Of a DNA stretch of 17,911 bases, positions 1 to 8,335 are shown in pieces (the stretch's first letter is position 1; each line of letters opens with the position of its first letter). A model generated the notes under the pieces. The model was given only the letters and a program-made list of their open reading frames with translations. It did not search any database and was not told where the DNA came from. The stretch comes from CAYJVB01 sp964373575 (lineage in GTDB: Archaea; Aenigmatarchaeota; Aenigmatarchaeia; CG10238-14): NCBI GenBank assembly GCA_964373575.1, contig CAYJVB010000013.1, positions 1 to 17,911 of the forward strand, in the 5' to 3' direction. The translations under genes were made by a program, and so were the position numbers.

Positions 1-81
1 GTATCTCGAATTAATTTCGTATGTTGTATTTATTAACTCATCCGTCACATTGATAATAATCAAAAAGTTGAGTCTAAATAG

Positions 82-89
82 TATAAAAA
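82..89 (+). promoter_or_regulatory. TATA box of the surface-protein operon
   Basis: TATAAAAA is centred about 37 nt before the ATG at 123. With archaeal spacing of about 25 nt, transcription would start near 110 and leave a leader of about 10 nt. No Shine-Dalgarno sequence precedes the ATG, so near-leaderless initiation is inferred. Confidence 0.5.
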
Positions 90-122
90 CTAAGTTTTAA
101 TAGAAAAAAAACAAAAGTATTA

Positions 123-3100
123 ATGATTCTCGTGGGTGATAGGCGTTATATTTTAACTTCTTTACTGATACTACTGTTGTTAGCTCAAGGAGTTTTTGCA
201 CTGTCATTCGTTGGGTTCACTGATAAATTCAATTATAAAATAAACCGAACAATTAACTATACAGGTTCATCCGATCAAAATCTAACTTCAAATATAACAA
301 TATATTTGATTAACTCCAGCGAAAGTCTATTCAGCTTCTCTTCAATAGTGCCAAATAACACCAATTTCACAGTTCAACTGAATGCTTCTGTTGCTAAGAG
401 TGGTGATTATATCGCTAAAGCTAATTTCACATTCAACGGCACATATTATGAGAGTTCATCAATTGTTAAAATTTCAAAAGGCCATAGCATCGTAATTTCC
501 ACCAATAAACCCGCCTATTCTCCCGGCGAAACGATAAATTTTACAGTGACAGCTACTAATGTTAACAATATAGGTATTTCTGATGAGAATGTTACTGTTA
601 GGTTACTTTATTCAACTAATGATACCGTTTTAAGCACTTCAACAGGGATAACAAATTCTGCTGGTGAATACAAAGGTACCTTTACGGCGCCCAGTGCACT
701 TGGGAGTTATAGATTGACAGTAAATCAATGGGTTGCAACAAAAGTTATAGATGTAAGCACATTTGATCTTGTTGCTTTCACGGGTGATTCTAACGGTAAC
801 ATAAAAACAAAATTTGCTTCAGGTGATACAGCTTACGTGTACATGGATTTGTTCGATAGCAACAAGACAAGATATAGTGGCACAGAAACCTTATCAGTAC
901 AAGTCACTTATCCAAATGGCACACAAAATGCTTCTGTGTCATATGCATTCTTTGGAAGCAGATTAAACACTTCTTTTGTTGTCAGTGACCAAGGGTCTTA
1001 TGAAGTAAAAGTAACAGTTGTATCAAATTCAAAATCTGTGACATTGCCATTTGTAGTAAGTAAATATGAGTTAGTGGGCTGGTTAGAAAGAAATACAACA
1101 CAAACAACTGATTTCTTCCCGAATGAAGCAGTAAACATTAGGGTTAAAGTTTTTAATATTAGTACAGGAACAGTAATCAAGACGGCAGGATTGGATTACG
1201 CAATTGATATAGTTTTATTAGATTCTGCATTTACTAACGTCAGCGCGATTTCTAATACATCAACATTAGATACTGCAACAGGAGTTAGAACATTCTCATT
1301 TAATTCATCGAATACCACTGGATTATACTATGTAAAAGTATCTCTTAATCAAACTCAGGTTCTCTTGGAAATTAAAGTTATCGACACAATTGCAACAGCA
1401 ATTCCGGTAGATCAAAGTTACAATTTCAAAAACGTGTTTGTTGGAAATAAACAAATAATTAGAATTATTACTATACTATCCAATTCAACATCTTCTATTA
1501 ATGCAACAAATATATCAGCAGTGTCTGTAAAGAATTTTAGAGGTATTGATGTAACATCTTTAATAACTGTCAATAGATCAATTGTTGATTATAAAGGTGT
1601 TAAAGCTGGGCTCTTAGAATTTTCTGCACTTCCTGATGCAGGTATTTATTTCATCAAAACATTAGCCAATGATAATTTTGCAGGTGAAGCACAATTTCTT
1701 ATAAAATTTTACACAGCTTGCGCTCAATTAGACGGATATAAATGGTTTATCAGTTCGAGCGAAGATGCTAATCTAACTGTTAGAGTTGCTGAAGCTAAAG
1801 ATATAAGCATCATAGATTCTCTTGCAGGCAATTCAAGTGATTCTGGAAATGCAGGCGGCAATTTTTCAAGTATGTTTGGAGTATATGATTGTTATTCAGA
1901 ATATCGTACAACTGCAAGTGGCTCATCTACAGCAGGGAACAACACCGCAAATGTTAAAGTTTCAGTGACAAAAATAATAAACACTTTAAATGGTGAAGAT
2001 GTAACAACAAAAGTTGCCAATTTGCCAAGTAACAACACGGACAATAATGGAAGAGTAATATTAACATTGACTAAACCTTCAGGCGGATGGAGTAGCGGGA
2101 CTTATGTTGTTGAACTTGAATTAAGAGATCAGAATAACAACACCGATAAAGGGTTTGGCTCATTCCAAGTCAAAAATCTATGGATAAATGTTTGGCCTAA
2201 ACAGGTTAGCGGAAGATGGAAGTGGTATTTCTCACCAAACGAAAATATGACCTTTGATGTGAATGCTTACAACTCAACAGGTACATGGTATTATTACGGC
2301 CAAAATAATGGTGTGGGAGACAATTGCTATGTTTTAGATGTATTCTATCAAGGCAACGGTGCAGAATGGTTCTGGCCGCCTAAGCCTATAGCGACAACCA
2401 AATATAGTGCTACATGCATTAATAATACTTCACCAGCCAACGGAAGATTTACTCTGAATATGACACCATTATCATCTTTCGATCCTGGTTATTACATGGT
2501 TCGAGTTAAAGTAAATACAACAGCAGGTGTTGGTGATGTGGGTGAAGGTTGGTATTCTATAAAGGCATATAATGTCTATATTCGAACAACTTCAAACAAC
2601 TACTACGACTCATGGTATCGTGGAGTCACTGATAATGTTTCTTTAGATGTAGATGTGACCTATACAAATTCAACAAGATGGGAATGCTATTGGCAGAAAT
2701 GTCCTTCCAGCGAATTAGTTTTAGAGCCATTGAATATCACTGTAAAACTTATTAGATATGACGGATCAGGAACAGATTATTCAATAACTAAATATAATTC
2801 CGTGCTTGCTAATAGTACAAGTACAACAATCACAGCATATACTTTATCGACATTCAATAATAGTGCTACCATTCTAAATATTTCCGCTAATGTTACAAAT
2901 TCATCAGTCTATATAAATATTCCAAAGAACGCTACTATTAATTCGGCCTTCGTGGGTGTAAACTCTACCAGCGGGAATTATAATTTTACAGCAACTTTAT
3001 ATGATTTCAATAATAACTCAGTTACTCCAAGACTGGCATTCAATATTACAACAATAAACACAACAATGAGTAATGTAAGCTTTTCAAATGCTTTAACAAC

Positions 3101-5213
3101 ATTATTATCTTCTTGTACAAGTGTTAGCAGCAATTGTACTTTAGGATTCAATGTGACATTAAATTCATCAGGAACAGCTACATTCTCTAATTTGTTAGTC
3201 AACTATAATCTTACAACATCAACCGCAACAACAACAACATTTTCAACCATTAACACGACTAGTGGTAATGTAAATCTAACTTTAGTTCCAAAGGGAGGAC
3301 CAAATAACAACAGTTGGGAGACAGGATATTATAGTATATTTGTTATTGTAAATGGTCCAGAAGGAAAAGAGACAGGAACTTATTGGTTTGAAATAAGGAG
3401 TTTCTTCGTGAATCTTCAAACCGTCAAGTCTAATCTTCAATCAACATACACCTACTCCTCAGGACAGAATATTACTTTGAATGTGAGTGCAACTAACAAG
3501 CCTTCATGGCTGAGTAGTTCATATGGCGTTTCACTGACAAATGTTGTGGCAAATATTACTGCTATCAAGTTAACTTATTGGGATCAAACAACTTATCAAA
3601 CTGTTAAATTCCCAGTTACCTGGACTCCTTCCATCATTAATGGAACAACAGTAGTCAACATAACACCCAGCTTAGCATTAATTTCAGGTAATAATTGGTA
3701 TAACCTTGAAGTGACTATGACTGATAACAGCGGTAACAACCAAACAGGCTGGGCATCATTCCAGGTGAAAGATTATACATTTTATGCCACTACAAACAAA
3801 TGGGAATACACTAATGCAGAAAATATAACAATTAACGTGGCTGTTTGTGATGGCGATACTTGGTGGTGTAACTTTTATTCCAATCCTTATTCGGGAGCAG
3901 CTGTGAATGTTACTGTCAACAAGCTTATGAGAACTGAAACATGGCCGTATTCAGATGTAAGTGGGTGGAATGCTTCAGTTGCAAGATTGAACTCCACAAC
4001 AAATAATGCAACCGGCAACATAACATTAATTCCTTCATCATCTTTAGCTGGTGGATATTATTCAGCTGAGTTGTCATCTCGTTATGTGAGTGGTTCAGGA
4101 TCTCCGCTTACTCAAACAGTATGGTTTAGAATAAAATCATTCTCCCTCTCGGCATATGCAACAAAATGGGAATATTCGATGTCAGAAAACGTTAGCTTAA
4201 GCATTACAACAAGCTCTTCTGCTACTCTTAGTGATGCATCAATAACTTGTGGATATTGGCCGAGTCAAACCGTTTATAGCTTATCCGGAGGAACTCTATC
4301 TGCAAACTCCACTTCTCTTAGTGGTACAAAGACCATAATGCTTTCACCAAGAAACAGCAACTGGGTGTCAGGATATTGCTATGGAAATTTGGTTGTAACT
4401 TCTGGTGGAGAAACACAGTACGCCTATACAAGCTTCAACATGAAAGCATTCACGCTTTATTCATCTTCACCAAAGTATCAATACTTGAAAAATGAAAGCA
4501 TTGCACTAATACTTACCTCAGATTCTGGTCAACAGTTCAATGTTACGAGTTTGAACATATCATACTATAACTATGAAAATGGTACCAATGTTGTATTAAG
4601 ACTAGGACAAGACTTCACAACCAATGCTACAAACAGAACATTATCAACTGGTGCTGCAATCAACATAACACCTGTTGGAAACTGGAGCTTTAAAGGATAT
4701 TACAGTGGACAACTTGAGGCTATCGATTCGGCCAATTCAAGAATTGCACAAATAGTGTGGATCTACTTTGAAATTAGAGACACATTATATTCATATGGTT
4801 GGCCTGTGTATTTGAGCACTGGAAATTCCACAACTTACTATAATTACAACACATCATCTGAAAATATAACAATGATTATTTACACTTTGAAGTATAATTC
4901 TTCCAAAACTGATTACTGGCCATACGATGCAATTGGAGGAGTGAATCTTACAATAGCATCAATTCAAAAACAATCATGTGCAACATACCCATGTACATAT
5001 TCAAATGTAACAGGATGGACAGCCAATACCGCGATAAGCCAAATTTATGGAACAGGGCCATCATGGAATAGATCAGCTTATGCACTTATGAACATCACAA
5101 GAAGTGGTGGATGGACTAGTGGATGGCATTATTTGAACATTAATGCTGTTGAGAATTCAACTGGTGAAGCCACATCATTCAACAAACAAATGGGCTTCTG
5201 GGTGAATACATGA
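123..5213 (+). CDS. giant secreted multi-domain repeat surface protein
   Basis: A 1696-residue exported protein. A hydrophobic stretch at residues 9-27 acts as signal peptide. The rest is rich in Asn, Ser, Thr and Tyr and crowded with N-X-S/T sequons, so heavy N-glycosylation is expected. The N-terminal part (about 110-420) reads as Ig-like or macroglobulin-like beta domains, with phrases such as YSPGETINFTVTA. From about residue 660 a module recurs: a GYY-type strand, then a W/F-x-F-x-V/I-K strand, then a KWEY/SENI strand. The second strand recurs near residues 678, 810, 1087, 1210, 1334, 1435, 1547 and 1690, mostly 100-145 residues apart. No C-terminal membrane anchor is present. Its stop overlaps the next start by ATGA, and that neighbour is anchored, so the pair may form one cell-surface complex. 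ATG 123 is the only plausible start before the signal sequence. The role (S-layer, adhesin or receptor) is inferred. Confidence 0.85.
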   Translation: MILVGDRRYILTSLLILLLLAQGVFALSFVGFTDKFNYKINRTINYTGSSDQNLTSNITIYLINSSESLFSFSSIVPNNTNFTVQLNASVAKSGDYIAKANFTFNGTYYESSSIVKISKGHSIVISTNKPAYSPGETINFTVTATNVNNIGISDENVTVRLLYSTNDTVLSTSTGITNSAGEYKGTFTAPSALGSYRLTVNQWVATKVIDVSTFDLVAFTGDSNGNIKTKFASGDTAYVYMDLFDSNKTRYSGTETLSVQVTYPNGTQNASVSYAFFGSRLNTSFVVSDQGSYEVKVTVVSNSKSVTLPFVVSKYELVGWLERNTTQTTDFFPNEAVNIRVKVFNISTGTVIKTAGLDYAIDIVLLDSAFTNVSAISNTSTLDTATGVRTFSFNSSNTTGLYYVKVSLNQTQVLLEIKVIDTIATAIPVDQSYNFKNVFVGNKQIIRIITILSNSTSSINATNISAVSVKNFRGIDVTSLITVNRSIVDYKGVKAGLLEFSALPDAGIYFIKTLANDNFAGEAQFLIKFYTACAQLDGYKWFISSSEDANLTVRVAEAKDISIIDSLAGNSSDSGNAGGNFSSMFGVYDCYSEYRTTASGSSTAGNNTANVKVSVTKIINTLNGEDVTTKVANLPSNNTDNNGRVILTLTKPSGGWSSGTYVVELELRDQNNNTDKGFGSFQVKNLWINVWPKQVSGRWKWYFSPNENMTFDVNAYNSTGTWYYYGQNNGVGDNCYVLDVFYQGNGAEWFWPPKPIATTKYSATCINNTSPANGRFTLNMTPLSSFDPGYYMVRVKVNTTAGVGDVGEGWYSIKAYNVYIRTTSNNYYDSWYRGVTDNVSLDVDVTYTNSTRWECYWQKCPSSELVLEPLNITVKLIRYDGSGTDYSITKYNSVLANSTSTTITAYTLSTFNNSATILNISANVTNSSVYINIPKNATINSAFVGVNSTSGNYNFTATLYDFNNNSVTPRLAFNITTINTTMSNVSFSNALTTLLSSCTSVSSNCTLGFNVTLNSSGTATFSNLLVNYNLTTSTATTTTFSTINTTSGNVNLTLVPKGGPNNNSWETGYYSIFVIVNGPEGKETGTYWFEIRSFFVNLQTVKSNLQSTYTYSSGQNITLNVSATNKPSWLSSSYGVSLTNVVANITAIKLTYWDQTTYQTVKFPVTWTPSIINGTTVVNITPSLALISGNNWYNLEVTMTDNSGNNQTGWASFQVKDYTFYATTNKWEYTNAENITINVAVCDGDTWWCNFYSNPYSGAAVNVTVNKLMRTETWPYSDVSGWNASVARLNSTTNNATGNITLIPSSSLAGGYYSAELSSRYVSGSGSPLTQTVWFRIKSFSLSAYATKWEYSMSENVSLSITTSSSATLSDASITCGYWPSQTVYSLSGGTLSANSTSLSGTKTIMLSPRNSNWVSGYCYGNLVVTSGGETQYAYTSFNMKAFTLYSSSPKYQYLKNESIALILTSDSGQQFNVTSLNISYYNYENGTNVVLRLGQDFTTNATNRTLSTGAAINITPVGNWSFKGYYSGQLEAIDSANSRIAQIVWIYFEIRDTLYSYGWPVYLSTGNSTTYYNYNTSSENITMIIYTLKYNSSKTDYWPYDAIGGVNLTIASIQKQSCATYPCTYSNVTGWTANTAISQIYGTGPSWNRSAYALMNITRSGGWTSGWHYLNINAVENSTGEATSFNKQMGFWVNT

Positions 5214-6628
5214 AATCAAAAACTTTAATTCTGTCAATCTTATTATCATTATTCTTTGTAGTTAATTCAGTCTATGCTGCCTTTACTATATCAGTTGATG
5301 TGTCAAAATCATTAACAGAAAATCAGCAAACCACAATTACAGTTACTGTAACAAATCCATCTGGTTCAGGAACAGAAAGTTATATAGTTACATCTCTATC
5401 AAGCGGTACTTCATGGTTTTCTGTTGTAACAGACTGCAGTACTCTTATTAGTTTATCAGCTGGCTTTAGCAGTACATCCACATGCATTATAAAACCCACA
5501 TCAACAGGCAATGATCTGTCTTTAACTGCCACATCAACCTCTCAAGCTAGTACAACAGGATCAGGTTCTACATCCGGCATAAGCGTAGCATCACAAACCT
5601 CATCTTTATCAGCATCAATATCAGGAGATTCTTCTGTTTCTACAAGCGCCACGTTTTATATCGGCATCACTGTGAGTGCACCTTCAGCAAATGATGTTGT
5701 AAATGCAAGGGCTACCATAAGTGAATCTGGTCAATGTACAGTCGATACTTCATATGTTCCAGCTACTCAAAGTCTTGGAAATATCACGAAAGGAACAAGC
5801 AAATCTCCAACAAATTGGAAATTAACTTCTTCATCAGCTTCTGGTACATGCAGTATAACAGTTAACATTGTTTCTGATGTTGGTGGCACGTCTTCACAGT
5901 CTAAGTCGATTACTGTAGGGAGTGGTAGCAGTGGATCAAGTGGTTCAGCATCGACTGGTGGCGGTGGAGGCGGGGGTGCAGCAGCTTCTAAAGTTACTGT
6001 TTCGGTTTCTCAAAAAAGTGCAACAATAACAATCCCCTCAATATTAGCAAAATCTGAATCAACTGCAATAGTAAATGCTCCAGAAGTCCTAATTGATGAA
6101 GTCAAAATAAAAGTCGTCAATACCGTTTCAAATGTTCAGGTTAAAGTTTCAAAATTTGATGGTAGACCTAGCAGCGTAGTTTCAGATTCTCCCGGTGTTG
6201 TCAACCAATATCTGGACATTAATGCTGTAAATATTTCTGCAGCAGATGTGGAAAAGGTGACACTGAAGTTCAATGTTAAGAAATCCTGGCTTCAAGACAA
6301 TAACATTGATGAAAGTACAGTTGCGATGTACAGATATCAAAATGATCAATGGAACAAGTTGGAAACTTCAAAACTTAGTAAAAATGTTGAAAATATAACT
6401 TATCAATCGCTGTCACCAGGTTTATCAGTATTTGCAATATCCGGTGAAACTAAAGCAGGAGTCGCTCTTACTACTACAACTACTACAGTAACTCAGACAA
6501 CAATAAAGAAAACAAATGAAGTAACATTACCAACAAAATATAAGAATTACTTAATTCCAGCACTTATAGTTGTTCTTGCTATTATAGTTCTGATTGTTTC
6601 GTTCAATTTATTGAGAAAAAAAGAATAA
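5210..6628 (+). CDS. membrane-anchored PGF-pre-PGF domain surface protein
   Basis: A 472-residue exported protein. A signal peptide occupies residues 1-24 (ends NSVYAA). A Ser/Thr-rich beta region follows, with several Cys residues, to about 240. A Ser/Gly-rich linker with seven consecutive Gly lies near 248-256. A domain at about 260-415 matches the archaeal PGF-pre-PGF family as I remember it: a KKSWL segment, VAMYRYQNDQWNKL, and the closing SPGLSVFAISGE. A Thr-rich stalk (TTTTTTVTQTT) leads to a single membrane helix at about 447-466 and a short basic tail ending RKKE. The protein is therefore a cell-surface protein fixed in the membrane with its bulk outside. Its ATG overlaps the stop of the giant secreted gene, so the two are translationally coupled. 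It may tether that protein; this is inference. The family assignment is fairly firm, the function is not known. Confidence 0.85.
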   Translation: MKSKTLILSILLSLFFVVNSVYAAFTISVDVSKSLTENQQTTITVTVTNPSGSGTESYIVTSLSSGTSWFSVVTDCSTLISLSAGFSSTSTCIIKPTSTGNDLSLTATSTSQASTTGSGSTSGISVASQTSSLSASISGDSSVSTSATFYIGITVSAPSANDVVNARATISESGQCTVDTSYVPATQSLGNITKGTSKSPTNWKLTSSSASGTCSITVNIVSDVGGTSSQSKSITVGSGSSGSSGSASTGGGGGGGAAASKVTVSVSQKSATITIPSILAKSESTAIVNAPEVLIDEVKIKVVNTVSNVQVKVSKFDGRPSSVVSDSPGVVNQYLDINAVNISAADVEKVTLKFNVKKSWLQDNNIDESTVAMYRYQNDQWNKLETSKLSKNVENITYQSLSPGLSVFAISGETKAGVALTTTTTTVTQTTIKKTNEVTLPTKYKNYLIPALIVVLAIIVLIVSFNLLRKKE

Positions 6629-6714
6629 AAATAAAAATTGAATTATACTTTACTCCCGATATTCTCTTATCAGTTGATTTACAAGCGCATCTACATAAAT
6701 CGCTCCATATTTAA

Positions 6715-6721
6715 CTTTTTT
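6715..6721 (+). terminator. possible T-run terminator of the surface operon
   Basis: A run of T residues about 90 nt beyond the stop of the anchored surface protein, the first oligo-T on this strand after the operon. Archaeal termination at T-runs is known. Use of this one is inferred. Confidence 0.3.
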
Positions 6722-6740
6722 ATACTTGTCTAGAACATTA

Positions 6741-6753
6741 GAAAAAGATTTTA
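6741..6753 (-). terminator. oligo-T terminator after tRNA-Ile
   Basis: Read on the minus strand, TAAAATCTTTTTC follows the discriminator base of tRNA-Ile directly. A T5 run right after a tRNA is typical of archaeal termination. Confidence 0.5.
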
Positions 6754-6842
6754 TGGGCCATGCAAGATTTGAACTTGCGACCGCCCGGTTATCAGCCGGG
6801 TGCTCCTTCTGGTAATAAATAACCAGGCTAAGCTAATGGCCC
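6754..6842 (-). tRNA. tRNA-Ile(GAT) with a D-loop insertion
   Basis: On the minus strand the acceptor stem GGGCCAT pairs with ATGGCCC, followed by discriminator A; CCA is not encoded. The anticodon arm is CCCGG-CTGATAA-CCGGG, giving anticodon GAT (Ile). The T arm is GCAAG-TTCAAAT-CTTGC and the variable loop is CGGTC. The D-stem GCTT/GAGC encloses 24 nt instead of about 10. Removing about 13-14 nt restores a normal D-loop, AGCCTGGTTA. The length is 89 nt, or about 75 without the insertion. An oligo-T tract follows it and a TATA-like TTTTTATTATTA (6867-6878) precedes it. The tRNA identity is firm; that the extra bases are an intron is inference. Confidence 0.93.
6806..6819 (-). other. putative D-loop intron of tRNA-Ile
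   Basis: The extra block TTTATTACCAGAAG sits inside the D-loop. Its ACCAG pairs with CTGGT of the 5' half, leaving AAG as a 3-nt bulge on one side and TAT beginning the loop on the other, as in a relaxed BHB splice site. Cutting within the bulges predicts a 13-nt intron. Removing 14 nt gives the most standard D-loop. The ends are therefore uncertain by 1-2 nt. An unspliced D-loop hairpin is the alternative. Confidence 0.6.
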
Positions 6843-6866
6843 CAATGCTATGATATTTTGTTCCAG

Positions 6867-6878
6867 TAATAATAAAAA
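6867..6878 (-). promoter_or_regulatory. TATA box of tRNA-Ile
   Basis: On the minus strand TTTTTATTATTA is centred about 31 nt upstream of the first tRNA base, as expected for an archaeal promoter starting a few nt ahead of the mature 5' end. Confidence 0.4.
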
Positions 6879-6904
6879 CTATTAGGAATAGTGAAGATAA
6901 GCAA

Positions 6905-7156
6905 TTATTCTACAATCTTGAAAACAAAATACTTAATACCATCTATTGCGTCACTTAAAGCTGTCTCCATACTTCGTTGACCAAAACCTCGTATCCCATA
7001 ATCCATTACCTCATAGCTATAGTTCCATCCGCTTCGATTGCTGTAACTTCGATTGCTGTAAATTTGAACAGTAAAAGGTAGACCTTCTACCATGATCTGA
7101 TGGGTTTGTGTGTTATATTTCAAAATTTTCAACCTATATCTTCTTCGGTTTAACAT
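6905..7156 (-). CDS. hypothetical protein, 83 residues
   Basis: I do not recognise this protein. It is basic at the N-terminus (RRRYRLKILKY) and probably soluble, with an early beta-like stretch and a C-terminal amphipathic helix (SMETALSDAIDGIKYF). It has no signal peptide and no membrane segment. The middle carries the direct repeat YSNRS-YSNRS, encoded by an exact 15-bp tandem duplication. On the minus strand an AATTTATTAG element lies about 33 nt before the ATG, so a short-leader transcript is plausible. The gene ends about 60 nt before tRNA-Ile on the same strand with no clear terminator, so read-through is possible. Spacing and composition support a real gene; function is unknown. Confidence 0.6.
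   Translation of the reverse strand: MLNRRRYRLKILKYNTQTHQIMVEGLPFTVQIYSNRSYSNRSGWNYSYEVMDYGIRGFGQRSMETALSDAIDGIKYFVFKIVE
7032..7061. repeat. 15-bp perfect tandem duplication
   Basis: The unit CTTCGATTGCTGTAA occurs twice head to tail inside the 83-residue gene. Being a multiple of three it keeps the frame and duplicates five residues (YSNRS). It looks like a recent slippage event. Confidence 0.9.
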
Positions 7157-7199
7157 ATTTAAAACTAATTAAGTGATTGGATCTAATAAATTTTCGATA

Positions 7200-7220
7200 G
7201 AAAAACAAAAAAAAGAAAGA
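7200..7220 (-). terminator. T-rich terminator of the Cys-repeat operon
   Basis: Read on the minus strand, a nearly pure T tract starts a few nt past the stop codon at 7226 (TTTCTTTC, then eight T, G, six T). This is the usual form of an archaeal intrinsic terminator. Confidence 0.55.
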
Positions 7221-7225
7221 AACAA

Positions 7226-7450
7226 CTATTGCACCAAAAGTGCATTTTCCAAATCAGTAGTGTCTTGTGTTTCCAAAGTATTTGTTAATTCTTGTTCTAG
7301 TATCTGATCAGCACCTTGTTCTATCTTTTCTGTGGAAAGTTGCTTTGCATCGCCAACCGAAGCTTTTGGTGATTTAATACTCAAATAGATACCTGCTACT
7401 GCCACTACGACCAGTACACCTAGTAATACCGTAATAAACTTAGTATCCAT
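7226..7450 (-). CDS. small single-pass membrane protein, 74 residues
   Basis: I do not recognise a family. Residues 5-24 form one hydrophobic helix (FITVLLGVLVVVAVAGIYLS). It is followed by a polar tail rich in Glu, Gln, Asp and Thr, probably a short helix facing outside, with no Cys. Translation is coupled to the upstream gene: the two share TAATG, and a strong Shine-Dalgarno GAGGTGA lies about 8 nt before the ATG inside the end of the upstream gene. The same AGAGGTGAAC motif precedes the upstream gene, so both start sites look well made. A T-rich terminator follows. It may be a membrane partner of the secreted Cys-repeat protein; that rests only on the operon. Confidence 0.75.
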   Translation of the reverse strand: MDTKFITVLLGVLVVVAVAGIYLSIKSPKASVGDAKQLSTEKIEQGADQILEQELTNTLETQDTTDLENALLVQ

Positions 7451-8103
7451 TATCGTTCACCTCTGCCCCTCTGTTTCATCATTCTTTGTTTGCATCTAGC
7501 ATCTCCAGTCAAATCCTTGCAAAATGACTTAGCTAGTGATATGCATCTATTGTCATCTGGATTGTTTTGGCAATATTCATGTATCTTTTCTCTACAGTTT
7601 ACATCTCCTTTATTCTCTCTACAGTAGTCAGCTACCTTTTCTCTAAGTTCAGCTGGCTTAAAATCTCTTTTTAATTCTATAACATAGAGATTGTAGCTTT
7701 TGCCATTCAGTTCCAATGTTCCTGTCCACACGTCACGTTCCCCCTTTTGGGATTCTGCGACACTAAAACTTCCTACTTCCGTTGTATTCAAATAAAGTTT
7801 CCCAGATAAAACTCCTTCTCCGATTGTTATATTTCTGACTTTGTATTTTTGTTCGTCAACAAACATAACTCCTGATGTCATAGTCTTATTAACAGTTCCA
7901 TTTCTGAACACTACGCTGCCCAATCCTAATTTAACTGTACTGAAATCTTTCGGATCACTGGTGGAAATTGCAAGACCTTTTCCTAAATGTATTATCGACT
8001 TTATTTGTGTATCTACCGATTTCACTTCTCCTAACTCTTGAGCCAGTATTGGCGCAGCTAATATTAAGGTTGCTACTACAAAAGTTGCAAAAACTTTTTT
8101 CAT
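7450..8103 (-). CDS. secreted protein with three 17-residue Cys-pair repeats
   Basis: A 217-residue exported protein of unknown function. Residues 1-21 are a signal peptide ending ILAQE. Residues about 25-150 form a beta-rich domain (SVDTQIKSIIHLGKGLAIS, VWTGTLELNGKSYNLYVIEL). The C-terminal third holds three units of exactly 17 residues, starting at Y160, Y177 and F194. Each fits [Y/F]-C-x8-C with an Asp before the second Cys: CRENKGDVNC, CQNNPDDNRC and CKDLTGDARC. These six are the only Cys in the mature protein, so three disulfides or metal-linked hairpins are likely. The tail is basic (KQRGRGER). The start at 8103 is supported by AGAGGTGA just upstream. It forms an operon with the small membrane protein downstream. 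Confidence 0.8.
   Translation of the reverse strand: MKKVFATFVVATLILAAPILAQELGEVKSVDTQIKSIIHLGKGLAISTSDPKDFSTVKLGLGSVVFRNGTVNKTMTSGVMFVDEQKYKVRNITIGEGVLSGKLYLNTTEVGSFSVAESQKGERDVWTGTLELNGKSYNLYVIELKRDFKPAELREKVADYCRENKGDVNCREKIHEYCQNNPDDNRCISLAKSFCKDLTGDARCKQRMMKQRGRGER
7474..7626 (-). repeat. three tandem 17-codon Cys-pair units
   Basis: Cys161/170, Cys178/187 and Cys195/204 are spaced with period 17 exactly. The units share an aromatic residue before the first Cys and an acidic residue two or three before the second. Identity outside these positions is low, so the repeat is old. Confidence 0.75.
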
Positions 8104-8140
8104 GTGTTCACCTCTAGATAAATATTTGTATGTTTCACCG

Positions 8141-8149
8141 TATTATAAA
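8141..8149 (-). promoter_or_regulatory. TATA box of the Cys-repeat operon
   Basis: On the minus strand TTTATAATA is centred about 42 nt before the ATG at 8103. This predicts a leader of about 17 nt that contains the AGAGGTGA ribosome binding site. Confidence 0.5.
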
Positions 8150-8335
8150 CTCCTTGAAACATTTTTGAAACAATCATTCAAAAGAATACCTAAAGTAACG
8201 AACATTTCTGAAAACTTCGAAATATATTTGTTTGGAATTAAAATACCAAGACTATACGAATTGTTTTCATACTTGTATAATATTTATGGCGGCATTAGAG
8301 TAAGGTTTAGAAAGAAATATGAGATTTGGTAATTA

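Noticed and set aside
6650..6753. A minus-strand open frame of about 34 codons ending REYRE before TAA, just past tRNA-Ile, resembling the tail of a gene.
   Set aside because: It has no start codon and runs into the tRNA. It could be a remnant left by integration at the tRNA, but the length is within chance and no family is recognised.
8102..8332. A 76-codon plus-strand frame in the gap between two minus-strand genes.
   Set aside because: Its ATG lies on the opposite gene's start and it covers that gene's promoter and ribosome binding site. It has no ribosome binding site or TATA box of its own and no family resemblance. Chance is likely in such AT-rich DNA.
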